64,000 bases of DNA from Deltaproteobacteria bacterium (GTDB lineage: Bacteria; Desulfobacterota; Deferrimicrobia; Deferrimicrobiales; Deferrimicrobiaceae). Shown here piece after piece: positions 1 to 8,843 of this stretch. Made by a program: the position numbers and the translations under genes. The stretch's first letter is position 1, and each line of letters opens with the position of its first letter. Location: positions 620,001 through 684,000 of the forward strand of contig JAKAHC010000001.1 of NCBI GenBank assembly GCA_021815305.1, read 5' to 3'. The notes under the pieces are model-generated. The model was not told the origin of the DNA. It did no database searches and was given only the letters and a program-made list of their open reading frames with translations.

Positions 1-742
1 ATCCCTCTTCCCCGGTGGCGTAGAAGGCGACGGGGCATGGAGCCTCCCGCGCCACGGCGACGACGTCCGGGTAGTCCGCGCACGCCACGAGGAGCCCTTC
101 CCGGGGGAGGATCGCCACGAGCCGGCGGAACGATTCCCGGACGTGCGAAAGGTCGCGGTAGATGTCCGCGTGGTCGAACTCGATGCTGGTGAGCAGCGCG
201 ATCTCCGGGCGGTAGTGGAGAAACTTGGGCCCCTTGTCGAAATAGGCGGTGTCGTATTCGTCCCCCTCGATGACGAAGTGGGCTCCCTTTCCCAGCCGGT
301 AGCTCACGGGGAAATTCTTCGGCACCCCTCCCACAAGGAAGGACGGGTCCGCTCCCAGGGCGAAGAGCGACCATGCAAGGAGCGACGTGGTGGTCGTCTT
401 CCCGTGCGTTCCCGCGACGACGATCGGCCGTCTCTCCCCGAGGAAGCATTGCGCCACCGCCTGCGGCATCGACAGCATCGGCAGGCCGCGCCGGACCGCC
501 TCCAGGACCTCCGGGTTGTCCTGCGACACCGCGTTCCCCACGATCACCAGCTCGGCGTCCGAGGGGATGTTCCGCGCCGCGTAGGGCGAAGAGAGCCGGA
601 TCCCGAGGTCCTCGAGCTGCGTGCTCATGGGAGGATAGACGTTGGCGTCGGAGCCGGTGACCCGGTCCCCCCGTTCCGAAAGCATCCCCGCGAGGGAGGC
701 CATCCCCACCCCGCACGCGGCGATCAGGTGCACGTTCTTCAC
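1..742 (-). CDS. mpl: UDP-N-acetylmuramate:tripeptide ligase Mpl (partial)
   Basis: N-terminal ~247 residues of a Mur-ligase family protein that runs off the left edge of the window. Mpl attaches the recycled peptide L-Ala-D-Glu-meso-DAP to UDP-MurNAc in the cytoplasm. The N-terminal Rossmann domain starts VKNVHLIAACGVGMASLAGML, as in MurC/Mpl, and the ATP-binding loop GTHGKTTTTSLLAW is intact at about residues 110-123. The text following it (VIEGDEYDTAYFDKGPKF) is typical of Mpl rather than MurC. The GTG start overlaps the stop of the upstream serine hydrolase (GTGA). Co-transcription with an LD-carboxypeptidase supports cell-wall recycling. MurC is the main alternative. Confidence 0.85.
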   Translation of the reverse strand, partial: MKNVHLIAACGVGMASLAGMLSERGDRVTGSDANVYPPMSTQLEDLGIRLSSPYAARNIPSDAELVIVGNAVSQDNPEVLEAVRRGLPMLSMPQAVAQCFLGERRPIVVAGTHGKTTTTSLLAWSLFALGADPSFLVGGVPKNFPVSYRLGKGAHFVIEGDEYDTAYFDKGPKFLHYRPEIALLTSIEFDHADIYRDLSHVRESFRRLVAILPREGLLVACADYPDVVAVAREAPCPVAFYATGEEG

Positions 743-1863
743 CGTTCCATCCCCTTCCATACGGCGTCGTGGATCCGGGGCCGCAACTCCGACAGCCTCC
801 GGTTGCCGGGGCCGAAGACCACGCGGTTCGTGAGAAGCACGGCCGTCACCTCCCGGTCCAGGTCGATCCAGAGGGAACAACCGGTGTATCCGAGGTGGCC
901 CACGGCGTTTCCCGCCGCAAGCCTCCCGGCCTGGGAAACGGCGTCCGGCCCCGCGGTCGGGGTGTCGAATCCCGGTGTCCTCGGACACCCCGGAGGATCC
1001 GTGACCCGGGCCGTCATCCTCGTCGCGGAGGGACGGCCCAGGAGCCGCCCCTCCCCCCTGCGGGCGCGCAGGATCTCCCTTGCGAAGAGGAACAGATCCC
1101 TCGCGGTGGAGAAGATCCCGGCATGCCCCGCCACGCCCCCCATCGCCGCCGCGTTCTCGTCGTCCACCTCCCCCGACTTCTCCCGGTCGCGGAGCTCCGA
1201 CCATCCCGTGGGGATGATCCGCCCCGTCTCGCAATCGCTCAGGGAAGACAGGGGAAGATAGCACGTGTCCCGCATCCCCAGGGGACCCGCGACCTTCTCC
1301 TTCAGGAGCCGGTCGAGCGACTGGAAGCCGGCCAGCTCGGCCGCCCGGCCCAGGAGGATGTACCCGGGATCGCTGTACTCCCACGCCGATCCGGGAGCGT
1401 ACGAGAGGGGCAGGGAGAGGATTTCGGCGAGAAGCCGGTCGTGTCCCTCCGCCGTACCGAAAACCGGCCTTCCCAGCGCCCGCTCCGCCTCCAGCACCTT
1501 CTCGTAGAGGGGCAGGTACGCCGGGAGCCCCGCCGTGTGGGAGAGCAGGTGAAGGAAGCGCATGTCCCGCACCCTCGCGTCGGGGGACGCCATGGGGAGA
1601 ACCTCCGACACGGGGCCGTCCACGCGGAGGTGCCCCTCCTGCGCCAGGACGAAGAAGAGCGCCGCGGTCAGCGGCTTGGTGACGGAAGCGATGTCGAACA
1701 GGGAGGCCACGCGGGCGTGTCCGGCGGATCCCTCCCAGGCCACCTCGTCGCCGCGGCCGGCGATAAGCGCCGCCGCGGAGTATGCCCCGCCTTCCACGCC
1801 CTCCGCGAGGAGCTGCGCGGCTTCCCGGAAGCGCGGATCTTCCCCTGCGCCGGAAGCGGTCAT
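739..1863 (-). CDS. beta-lactamase/transpeptidase-like serine hydrolase
   Basis: A 374-residue member of the class C beta-lactamase / esterase EstB / D-aminopeptidase superfamily. The SxxK catalytic motif is visible as SVTKPLT about 60 residues in. A YSD (WEYSDPGY) stands where class C enzymes have YSN, which is common in the esterase/peptidase branch. There is no obvious signal peptide at the chosen ATG (residues MTASGAGEDPRF), which overlaps the ldcA stop as ATGA. Position between an LD-carboxypeptidase and Mpl suggests a role in muropeptide turnover rather than antibiotic resistance. The actual substrate cannot be read from the sequence. Confidence 0.8.
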   Translation of the reverse strand: MTASGAGEDPRFREAAQLLAEGVEGGAYSAAALIAGRGDEVAWEGSAGHARVASLFDIASVTKPLTAALFFVLAQEGHLRVDGPVSEVLPMASPDARVRDMRFLHLLSHTAGLPAYLPLYEKVLEAERALGRPVFGTAEGHDRLLAEILSLPLSYAPGSAWEYSDPGYILLGRAAELAGFQSLDRLLKEKVAGPLGMRDTCYLPLSSLSDCETGRIIPTGWSELRDREKSGEVDDENAAAMGGVAGHAGIFSTARDLFLFAREILRARRGEGRLLGRPSATRMTARVTDPPGCPRTPGFDTPTAGPDAVSQAGRLAAGNAVGHLGYTGCSLWIDLDREVTAVLLTNRVVFGPGNRRLSELRPRIHDAVWKGMER

Positions 1864-2774
1864 CGCGTCTCCACCGGGGATTCGAGAAGGAAGAGGCGGC
1901 CCTTCGCGTCGACCCTCCCCCGGACGCCGAACGGCAGGGCGACGTTCTTCCCCTCGTGTCCCGCGGGAAACCCGTACCAGACGGGAACGGACAGCCGTTT
2001 CCCCGCCGCGTGGAACAGGCCGCGAAGGTCCTCTTCCGTCTCGTGCGGGGCCGGCGCCATCCTCCCCGCGAGGATCCCGGAGATCTTCGCAAGCCTCCCA
2101 GACTGGATCCACTGCGTCAGCATCCGGTCGATCCGGTACGCGGGTTCCCCCACATCTTCGAGGAAGAGCAGCGCCCCCCGGAAATCCGGTTCGTACGGCG
2201 TGCCGAGGAGGGAGGTGATCACCGAGAGGCAGCCGCCGGCCAATCTCCCCTGGGCCGCGCCGCCGCGGACCCGCTCCATCGGCCCTCCCCACGGTTCCCG
2301 GGGAGAGACCTCCCCCGCCGCCAGGCGGACGAATGCATCGAAGGCCGGGGCGTCGTACCGGAGGGCGAGATCGGCCGCCGCCATCGGGCCGTGGATGCAG
2401 GGCAGCGAGAGGCGCGTGGAGAGGTAGGAAAGGATCGCGGTCACGTCGCTGAAGCCGACGAGCAGCTTCGGCCGGCGCACCGCCCTCTTCCAGTCGATCA
2501 GGGGGAGGAGTCGCGTCGACCCGTACCCGCCGCGCGCCGCCATCACCGCACGGGCCTCCGGGAGCGTAAGCGCCCATTCGAGCTGGCGCGCCCTGTGGCC
2601 GTCGTCCCCCGCAAGGTACCTTTCCGATGCAAGGACCCCTTCGGCGATTTCCGGCACGTATCCCGCGGAGGACAGGCGCGCGACCCCGCGCTCGAGACGC
2701 TCGGAGTCCACCGGGCCCGCGGGGGCGCAGATGGCGATCACGTCCCCCTTTCTCAAAGGCGGCGTTTTACGCAT
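1860..2774 (-). CDS. ldcA: LD-carboxypeptidase (S66 family)
   Basis: A 304-residue muramoyltetrapeptide carboxypeptidase that removes the terminal D-Ala from recycled tetrapeptides in the cytoplasm, yielding the tripeptide used by Mpl. The N-terminus (LRKGDVIAICAPAGPV), the RGGYGSTRLL segment at residues 81-90 and the GFSD nucleophile elbow (Ser109) match the S66 family, whose P. aeruginosa member uses Ser115-Glu217-His285. Length is normal. The start overlaps the 3' end of resB by 8 bases, and the stop overlaps the serine hydrolase start. With mpl two genes downstream, this forms a peptidoglycan recycling operon. Confidence 0.92.
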   Translation of the reverse strand: MRKTPPLRKGDVIAICAPAGPVDSERLERGVARLSSAGYVPEIAEGVLASERYLAGDDGHRARQLEWALTLPEARAVMAARGGYGSTRLLPLIDWKRAVRRPKLLVGFSDVTAILSYLSTRLSLPCIHGPMAAADLALRYDAPAFDAFVRLAAGEVSPREPWGGPMERVRGGAAQGRLAGGCLSVITSLLGTPYEPDFRGALLFLEDVGEPAYRIDRMLTQWIQSGRLAKISGILAGRMAPAPHETEEDLRGLFHAAGKRLSVPVWYGFPAGHEGKNVALPFGVRGRVDAKGRLFLLESPVETR

Positions 2775-3549
2775 CGGACCTCCGGGAAGGGATGAGGTAG
2801 AGGAGATTGGCGGCGGTGAACAGCAGGGCGGCGGCCAGGGCGGCCGGAGCGGCGGGGTCCCGGTTCACGTCGAACACGGCGTACGGGACCCCCCACCGGG
2901 TGGTCCCGTACTTCTTGAGGTAGATCCCGTATCCCGCGTGGAACAGGGGCGCGTTCGCACGGACCACCCCGCGCGCCAGCGGCGTCGTGTCGCGGAACAG
3001 GGTCACCGAGGCGGCGGGGCCCATCGGGTATCCCGGGAGCGGCGGTCCCCCTTCGAACCGGTCCAACCGCAGCACCCACCCCGTGCCGCCTACCGGAGCG
3101 AACATCCCCCTGGGGACCGACACGCCGGGGATCCGGTCGCCGTAAAGGGAGCCCGCGAGGCACGCGAGGAGCACGCAGAGGAATGCCGCGTGCATCACGT
3201 GCGGCAGAAGGCGGCGCGCCGGGAAGGCTCCCCGGAAGAGCCGGACCAGCCGGTCCGCCGTGCAGCACGCCGTGTTCGCCGCGAGCAGCGCCGTGGCCAG
3301 CAGGAGCCCGTAGAGCCACGAGGTCGGCGCGGGGTCGAGGAACCCTTTCCGCGCGAACCAATCCGCGAAGGCACCGGCGTCCATGTCCCCGAACAGCCCC
3401 GGATACCGCCCCATCGTCACCGATCCGGCGGCTCCCGCGAGGCAGAAGGCCAGCGAGAGCCACGCGCACGTCTCGATCGATGCAAGGAACCCCCAGACCC
3501 TGTGGAGGATCCTCCTTCCCAACGACGGATATGCTTCCGGGCGCGGCAT
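2767..3549 (-). CDS. resB: cytochrome c biogenesis protein ResB-like
   Basis: A 260-residue membrane protein of the ResB/Ccs1 family, which with CcsA delivers and ligates heme to apocytochromes c on the outer face of the membrane (system II). The start MPRPEAYPSLGRRILHRVWG is followed by the usual family segment (LASIETCAWLSLAFCLAGAAG). Three hydrophobic segments occupy the N-terminal half, a periplasmic region follows, and a final segment ends in LLYLIPSRR. It is much shorter than typical ResB (about 450 residues), so most of the periplasmic domain is reduced. ATGA overlap with ccsA upstream implies coupled translation. The nearby octaheme cytochrome would be a natural client. Confidence 0.85.
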   Translation of the reverse strand: MPRPEAYPSLGRRILHRVWGFLASIETCAWLSLAFCLAGAAGSVTMGRYPGLFGDMDAGAFADWFARKGFLDPAPTSWLYGLLLATALLAANTACCTADRLVRLFRGAFPARRLLPHVMHAAFLCVLLACLAGSLYGDRIPGVSVPRGMFAPVGGTGWVLRLDRFEGGPPLPGYPMGPAASVTLFRDTTPLARGVVRANAPLFHAGYGIYLKKYGTTRWGVPYAVFDVNRDPAAPAALAAALLFTAANLLYLIPSRRSDA

Positions 3550-4370
3550 CAGAAGGAATGGGAGCTGCGGAGCAGGAGGCTCACGCCCGGGAAAACGAGC
3601 AGGACGACGGCGTACCCTGCCGCGGTGGCCCCCATCTCGACCCGCTTCGTCCATCCCGGCCATCCGGTTTGGGATGGGAGGAATTTCAGGTGCGTGAGGG
3701 CGGCGAAGTAGACCCAGACGATCGCCGACCCGATCTCCTTGGGCGTCCAGATCCAGTACGATCCCCAGGCGTAGTACGCCCAGATGCCTCCGCACAGCAT
3801 TCCCCCGGAAAATGCCGTGAACCCGTAGAGGGCGGACTTCCCCGCCGCGCGGTACACCGGCTCCCCTCCGCGAAGCAGGTAGACCCCCCCGAGCGCCAGC
3901 CCCGCGGTGAAGAAACCGTAGCCCAGGAGGGAAAACCCCACGTGGGACGCGAACCAGGGAGTGGAAAGCTCGGGGGACAGAGGAACGAGCCGCTTGTCGA
4001 GGAGCGCCGCGGCGGCCTGCGGCAGAAGCACCAGGACCGACATCGGTTTCCAGGCGGACTCCGTCTCCGCGTTCCCGAGAAGGAGGAGCCCCGCCACGGC
4101 GCAGCAGAAGGAGTAGACGGTGAGCGACTCGAACAGCCCCGCCATCGGCGCATGCCCTTCGATCCCCCATCGCATTCCGAGGAATCCGGCGTGCAGAAGC
4201 GCCCCGGCGAACAGCGGCGTCTTCCCGCCCGTTGCGCGGGAGGCGCCGACAAGACGGAGGACCGCCTCCGCCGCGTACGCGGCGAACGACATCCAGAAGA
4301 GCAGGAGTTGGACGGCTGACAAGGGGAGCGCGGACGCCTCCGTACCGGGAGATCCGCACCATGCTACCAC
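3549..4370 (-). CDS. ccsA: cytochrome c biogenesis protein CcsA
   Basis: Heme-handling membrane protein of the CcmF/CcsA family. The WWD-type signature reads GGIWAYYAWGSYWIWTPKE, and about eight transmembrane segments follow one another from LSAVQLLLFW onward. Histidine-bearing loops (GALLHAGFL, ASHVGFSLL) fit external heme ligation. The GTG at 4370 is chosen because a TATAAT hexamer lies exactly six bases upstream, the geometry of a leaderless transcript. A TTG at 4322 just before the first membrane segment is the alternative start. First gene of the five-gene operon running to mpl. Confidence 0.85.
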   Translation of the reverse strand: MVAWCGSPGTEASALPLSAVQLLLFWMSFAAYAAEAVLRLVGASRATGGKTPLFAGALLHAGFLGMRWGIEGHAPMAGLFESLTVYSFCCAVAGLLLLGNAETESAWKPMSVLVLLPQAAAALLDKRLVPLSPELSTPWFASHVGFSLLGYGFFTAGLALGGVYLLRGGEPVYRAAGKSALYGFTAFSGGMLCGGIWAYYAWGSYWIWTPKEIGSAIVWVYFAALTHLKFLPSQTGWPGWTKRVEMGATAAGYAVVLLVFPGVSLLLRSSHSF

Positions 4371-4376
4371 GATCCG

Positions 4377-4384
4377 ATTATAAT
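4377..4384. promoter_or_regulatory. palindromic ATTATAAT, -10 element readable on both strands
   Basis: ATTATAAT is its own reverse complement, so a perfect TATAAT is present on both strands between divergent ccsA and mutS2. On the minus strand it sits six bases before the ccsA GTG. On the plus strand it would start a transcript near 4391, ahead of mutS2. No convincing -35 hexamer is seen on either side. Confidence 0.45.
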
Positions 4385-4444
4385 GAAGCCACGGCCGGGG
4401 GAGAACACTCCTTCCCTTTCTCCCGCTTCGTAACTTTTTGAGGA

Positions 4445-6886
4445 GTGTTCCCCGGAATCGCGGAAACGGGGGAATCGACGACGTTGTATGCATTGCCGCG
4501 GGAGGCCGCCCTGTCGGCCCTCGAGTGGGAGAAGGTCGTTTCCCGGCTGGCGGGGCACGCTTCTTCCGGGCCCGGGCGCGCCCTGTGCGCGGCTCTTTCC
4601 CCAGGGACCGACCTCGACGCCGTCCATGCCTCCCTGGAGGAGAACCGCGACGGGCGGCGCATGCTTCTCCACGACGGGGCTCTGCCCCTCGAGGGCGTGA
4701 AGGAGATCCGCGCGGAGGTGGATAAGGCGGTCAAGGGCGCCTCCCTCTCTCCCGGGGAACTCCTCCTCGTGGGACAGACGGCGCGCTCGGGGGAACGGGT
4801 CCGGAAATTCTTCGACGACCGGCGCGGGAAGTACCCCAGGATGGCGCATCACGCGCGGGAACTTCCCCCGTTGCGCGAGCTGGCGGAGGAGATCGAGTTC
4901 AAGATCGATTCCGCGGGAACCGTCCCCGACCGCGCGTCTCCCGCGCTCGGCCCGCTGCGGCGGCAGCTCGCGAACGTCCGGGCGCGCCTGCAGGAGACGA
5001 CGGACCGGATCGTCGCCTCTCCCCGGTACTCCCGGCACGTTCAGGAAACGTACGCAACCGTCCGCTCGGGCCGGGTGGTGATCCCCTTCAAGGCGGGCTC
5101 GAAGGGGCTCTTCCAGGGGATCGTCCACGACACCTCGCAGAGCGGCCAGACGGTGTTCTTCGAACCCGAGGAGCTGGTCCACCTCAACAACGAGGTGAAG
5201 ATGGCCGAACTCGAGGTGGAGAGGGAAGTGGCGCGGATCCTCGCGGAGCTCTCCGGCCGAGTGGCCGGGCGTGCAGAGGAACTGCGGAGAGCGCAAGCCC
5301 TGCTCGCCCGGATCGATTTCATCCAGGCCCGCTGCCTGATGGCGGACGAGATGTCCGCCTCCGAGCCGGCCGTTACGGCGTCGGGAGAGGTGAACCTGCT
5401 GGCCGCCCGGCACCCTCTGCTGGTTTTGAGCGGACGGCCGGTGGTGCCGAACGACCTGAAGGTGGGGCGGCCGTATCGTTGCCTCGTCCTCACCGGACCC
5501 AACGCGGGGGGAAAGACGGTCGCCCTCAAGACCCTGGGAATCCTCACGCTGATGGCTTCCGCCGGCCTTTCGATTCCCGTATCCCCCGACTCCACGGCCT
5601 CCGTCTTCCGCGACGTGTTCGTCGCCGTGGGGGACGAGCAGAGCGTCGAGGGGGACCTGTCCACCTACTCGGCCCACATCCGCCGGTTGAACGAGATCCT
5701 GAAAGGCGCGGACCGCGGTTCCCTGGTGCTGCTGGACGAGGTCGTTTCGGGAACCGACCCGCGGGAGGGGGCCGCGATCGCGCGCGCTTTCCTGGAAACG
5801 CTGGCGGACCGCGAGGTGCTCGTCGTGGCGACGACGCATTTCGAGGAACTCAAGGGGATCGCCTTCACGGACCGCAGGTTCGAGAACGGATCGATGGCAT
5901 TCGACGGGGACCATCTCCGCCCCACCTACCGCCTGTCCCTGGGGGTGCCGGGCCGGTCGATGGGGATCACGATCGCCCGGTCCCTGGGATTCCCCGAGGA
6001 GGTCCTCTCGCGGGCCGCGTCGTACCTCTCCGGTCCCGGCCCCGACCTTGCGGAAGTGATCGACGGGCTCACGTTGGAAAGGGAGCGGTTGCGCGGCGAG
6101 GCCGCCGAAATGGCCGCGAAGCGCAAGGAAGCCGAGGAGACGAAGCGGAGATTCGAGGCGGAACGGGAAAAGGTGCGGACCGAGGAAACGCGCGTGGTCG
6201 CGCTGGCGCGCCAGCGGATGCGCGAGGAGATCCGAAAGGCGGAGGCGGAACTCGCTCGGGTCACCGAGGAGATGCGGAAGGATCGGAAGATCGAGACCGT
6301 CCGGAAAGCGAACACGGTGCTCAAGGCATGGAAGGAGAAGGCGCATGCCGCGGAGGAGGATCCCGCCGTCCGGACCCTGATCAGCCGTTCCGCCCCGCTC
6401 CCCGCCGGCGCGACGCTCAACCCCGGCCAGAAGGTGTTCGTCGGGTCCCTTGCGAAGGAAGCGGAGGTGGCCGCCCCGTCCGGTCCGGGGGAGCGCGAGG
6501 TGGAGGTGGCGGTGGGGGGGATCAAGGTGCGGGTTCCGCGCGGCCAGGTCCGCGTTTTTCCGATGCCGGCCGGAAGCGGGGAACGCCGCGCGGACCCGGT
6601 CTCCCGCGCGGTGGATCCCTCGCCGGGCGCCGTGTATCTCCAGACGCCCGACAACACGCTCGACATGCGGGGGATGTACGTGGACGACGCCCTCCCCGAG
6701 GTGGACGCCTTCCTCGACCGGTTGTCCCTGGCGCAGGCGCCCCACGGATTCCTGATCCACGGACACGGCACGGGCGCTCTGAAGACGGCGATCCGCCGCC
6801 ATCTTTCGAAATCGCCGTACGTGAAACGGCAAACCCCCGCCCCGCGCGAGCAGGGGGGCGACGGCGTCACCATCGTCCTCCTGTAA
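4445..6886 (+). CDS. mutS2: MutS2 family endonuclease/ATPase
   Basis: MutS2 homologue of about 800 residues. The family suppresses recombination and rescues collided ribosomes, not mismatch repair. Visible in order: N-terminal clamp (ALSALEWEKVVSRLAGHASS), Walker A TGPNAGGKTVALKTLG, Walker B VLLDEVVSGTDPREG, a long charged coiled coil (about 530-640), a KOW-like segment, and a C-terminal Smr nuclease domain with NTLDMRGMYVDDAL and the HGHGTGALK motif. The start is uncertain. GTG 4445 gives the longest frame, but the conserved clamp only begins after the TTG codons near 4484-4493, which follow a GGGGGA Shine-Dalgarno-like run. Confidence 0.93.
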   Translation: MFPGIAETGESTTLYALPREAALSALEWEKVVSRLAGHASSGPGRALCAALSPGTDLDAVHASLEENRDGRRMLLHDGALPLEGVKEIRAEVDKAVKGASLSPGELLLVGQTARSGERVRKFFDDRRGKYPRMAHHARELPPLRELAEEIEFKIDSAGTVPDRASPALGPLRRQLANVRARLQETTDRIVASPRYSRHVQETYATVRSGRVVIPFKAGSKGLFQGIVHDTSQSGQTVFFEPEELVHLNNEVKMAELEVEREVARILAELSGRVAGRAEELRRAQALLARIDFIQARCLMADEMSASEPAVTASGEVNLLAARHPLLVLSGRPVVPNDLKVGRPYRCLVLTGPNAGGKTVALKTLGILTLMASAGLSIPVSPDSTASVFRDVFVAVGDEQSVEGDLSTYSAHIRRLNEILKGADRGSLVLLDEVVSGTDPREGAAIARAFLETLADREVLVVATTHFEELKGIAFTDRRFENGSMAFDGDHLRPTYRLSLGVPGRSMGITIARSLGFPEEVLSRAASYLSGPGPDLAEVIDGLTLERERLRGEAAEMAAKRKEAEETKRRFEAEREKVRTEETRVVALARQRMREEIRKAEAELARVTEEMRKDRKIETVRKANTVLKAWKEKAHAAEEDPAVRTLISRSAPLPAGATLNPGQKVFVGSLAKEAEVAAPSGPGEREVEVAVGGIKVRVPRGQVRVFPMPAGSGERRADPVSRAVDPSPGAVYLQTPDNTLDMRGMYVDDALPEVDAFLDRLSLAQAPHGFLIHGHGTGALKTAIRRHLSKSPYVKRQTPAPREQGGDGVTIVLL

Positions 6887-6890
6887 CCGC

Positions 6891-6980
6891 ACAACAAAAG
6901 GGGACGCAACAAAAGGGGACGTTGCTTTAATTCTCGTCCCCGGCGGGGACGAGAATTAAAGCAACGTCCCCTTTTGTTGC
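6891..6980. repeat. 75-bp perfect inverted repeat with 15-bp tandem preamble
   Basis: Positions 6906-6942 and 6944-6980 are perfect 37-base inverted arms around a single central base (6943). The left arm begins gcaacaaaaggggacgttgc, and just before it a 15-base unit (caacaaaaggggacg) occurs twice in tandem (6892-6906 and 6907-6921). It lies between the mutS2 stop and the converging M20 gene, and its right half encodes that gene's last codons. Transcribed, it would form a very stable hairpin. It resembles a dispersed REP/MITE-like element more than a terminator, having no terminal T tract. Confidence 0.85.
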
Positions 6981-8143
6981 CAGGCTTCCCGCACCAGCGC
7001 GGGATCGGAAAACAACTCGAAGCCTGTGAGGGCGAGGGCGCGGATCCCTTCCATCATCCCGGCGATCCCGGAAGGTTTCGTCGTCGCCTCGGCGAAGGGG
7101 CGGGTGTGGATCTCGACACGGGCACCCGAGGTGATGGGAACGTTGGGTTGCAGGGTGGGGACGACCTGGGAGACGTTGCCGATGTCGGAGGAACCCCGGT
7201 TGCGGTTCGTCGGCGCCTTGCTCTCCTCGAGCCGCATCACCGCGAGGGCCCGGCGGTACGCGTCGGCAAGAACGGGATTGACCTTCATCGGGGAAAGGGT
7301 GTACGGCCCCTCCTCCTCCGTGAGACGGCACCGGGACGCCACCGCCGCTCCAGACGCGCAGGCCCTGACGCGCGCGACCGCGTCCCGCATCTCTTCCTCC
7401 GTCTCGCCGCGCACGTAGAAGTACGCCTTCGCACGCTCCGGGATGATGTTGGGCGCCTTGCCCCCTTCCGTGATGATCCCGTGGACGCGGACGGTGTCCG
7501 GGAGCTGCTGCCGGAGCATGGACACGGCGTTGAAGAGAAGCAGCACGCCGTCCAAGGCGTTGATCCCGTGCTCCGGATACGCCGCCGCGTGCGCCGCCCT
7601 TCCGTGATACGTGAACCGCAACCTGTGCAGGGCAAGGTACCCTTTCGCCACGTGCCTGCGGGAGGAAGGGTGGACCATCATCGCGGCGTCGATCCCGCGG
7701 AAGATCCCCTTTTCCACCATCCGGGCCTTCCCGTACCCCATCTCCTCGGCGGGCGTCCCGACGGCGATCACCTTCCCCGAGCGGAATACGCCCTTCCCGT
7801 ATCCGGCCAGGGCGGCGGCAGCGCACGCGGACGCCGTCCCCACGATGTTGTGCCCGCACGCATGCCCGATCCCCGGAAGCGCGTCCATTTCGCACAGGAA
7901 CGCGACGGCGGGCCGCCCCTTCCCGAAGGAAAACTCCGCCCGGAAGGCGGTTTCCATCCCGGCGATCCCCCGGCGCACGCGGAACCCTTTCGCGGCGAGG
8001 AACGAAATCAGCACCTCGGAGGTGCGCCTCTCCTGCAGGGAAAGTTCGGCGAACGAAGTGATCTCCCGAAGCATCCGCACGGCTTCGGGCCGGAGACGGG
8101 TTGCAATCGACAACAAATGTTTTCGCGCAGGGTCCATGGGCAT
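6956..8143 (-). CDS. M20 family amidohydrolase/peptidase
   Basis: Metal-dependent amidohydrolase of the M20D (AbgB / N-acyl amino acid deacylase) type, about 395 residues, cytoplasmic. Metal-binding motifs are visible: CEMDALPGIGHACGHN early, GTPAEEMGYGKA in the middle, and a dimerisation lid around YHGRAAHAAAYPEHGINAL. The final residues WQQKGTLL are encoded by the right arm of the inverted repeat, so the native C-terminus was probably replaced or extended by the element. Two ATGs (8143, 8137) are possible, neither with a clear Shine-Dalgarno. A TAAGAT -10-like hexamer lies at 8175-8180. The physiological substrate is unknown. Confidence 0.85.
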   Translation of the reverse strand: MPMDPARKHLLSIATRLRPEAVRMLREITSFAELSLQERRTSEVLISFLAAKGFRVRRGIAGMETAFRAEFSFGKGRPAVAFLCEMDALPGIGHACGHNIVGTASACAAAALAGYGKGVFRSGKVIAVGTPAEEMGYGKARMVEKGIFRGIDAAMMVHPSSRRHVAKGYLALHRLRFTYHGRAAHAAAYPEHGINALDGVLLLFNAVSMLRQQLPDTVRVHGIITEGGKAPNIIPERAKAYFYVRGETEEEMRDAVARVRACASGAAVASRCRLTEEEGPYTLSPMKVNPVLADAYRRALAVMRLEESKAPTNRNRGSSDIGNVSQVVPTLQPNVPITSGARVEIHTRPFAEATTKPSGIAGMMEGIRALALTGFELFSDPALVREAWQQKGTLL

Positions 8144-8360
8144 GGGTCGTCGCACATTCCGTGAGACGACTGGGATCTTACCACATCCTCCGGGCACGCC
8201 ACGCGCGGGTACGGAAGCGGCCGGGGGGAAAAATGCGGAAGATTTCACCTGTTTTATGCCCTCGCATTTCCCATTCCGGGAAGGAAGAGCGAAAACCCTG
8301 CCGATTTCCAAGGAATTCCGGCACGCGCGCCGGGGAACGAATTTTGCTGGGAATCCCTGC

Positions 8361-8741
8361 ATGGTGACGCATCTCCTTCGGAAACTGTTCCCGCCGCCTG
8401 CCGTCTCTCGGGAGGTCACGGTGGAGGGGTTTTCGCTCGCCCTCAAGCAGGGGTATCACATAAAAAGTTCCGTCAACCTCCGCCTCGTGCCGGTGTTCAT
8501 CCCGGACTGCAGGACGTATACCGTGGAATACTCCCTCCATCCGGACGGAGAGTTTGTCGGATATCGGGAGGAAGACGGACGCATCGGCCTGCGGAGCCGG
8601 CTCGACCCGAGGATCCGGGTTCCGGTCTGCTGGCTCCCGGAAGCGTTCGTGGGGAAGGCTCTCAACCGCTTCATCCTGAGGGTCGACAGAAAACAGGTCC
8701 GGTTCCGTGCCGGAGTGATCTCCCGACGCCGCGCCTCCTGA
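8361..8741 (+). CDS. conserved-looking protein of unknown function
   Basis: A 126-residue soluble protein, not recognised. Coding status is supported by strongly G/C-biased third positions across the whole frame and by its location in an otherwise empty gap between the M20 gene and prmA. It is rich in Arg, Val and aromatic residues (for example FIPDCRTYTVEYSLHPDGEF) and lacks membrane segments or metal motifs. Three cysteines are scattered. It could be a small PilZ-like or all-beta protein, but that is only an impression. The ATG has no strong Shine-Dalgarno. Confidence 0.55.
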   Translation: MVTHLLRKLFPPPAVSREVTVEGFSLALKQGYHIKSSVNLRLVPVFIPDCRTYTVEYSLHPDGEFVGYREEDGRIGLRSRLDPRIRVPVCWLPEAFVGKALNRFILRVDRKQVRFRAGVISRRRAS

Positions 8742-8843
8742 AGGGACTTGCCTTTTCTCCGGGCATCCTCTATCTTGCACCTTCCGTTTCTCGATACCCG
8801 CCGCGATCGCAACAGAACCCGACGCCTCCGGGCGGAAGTCCGC

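Noticed and set aside
739-2577. A 612-codon frame that extends the serine hydrolase upstream
   Set aside because: The extra 240 codons are antisense-like Arg/Gly/Pro text overlapping ldcA. The ATG at 1863, overlapping the ldcA stop, fits the family start.
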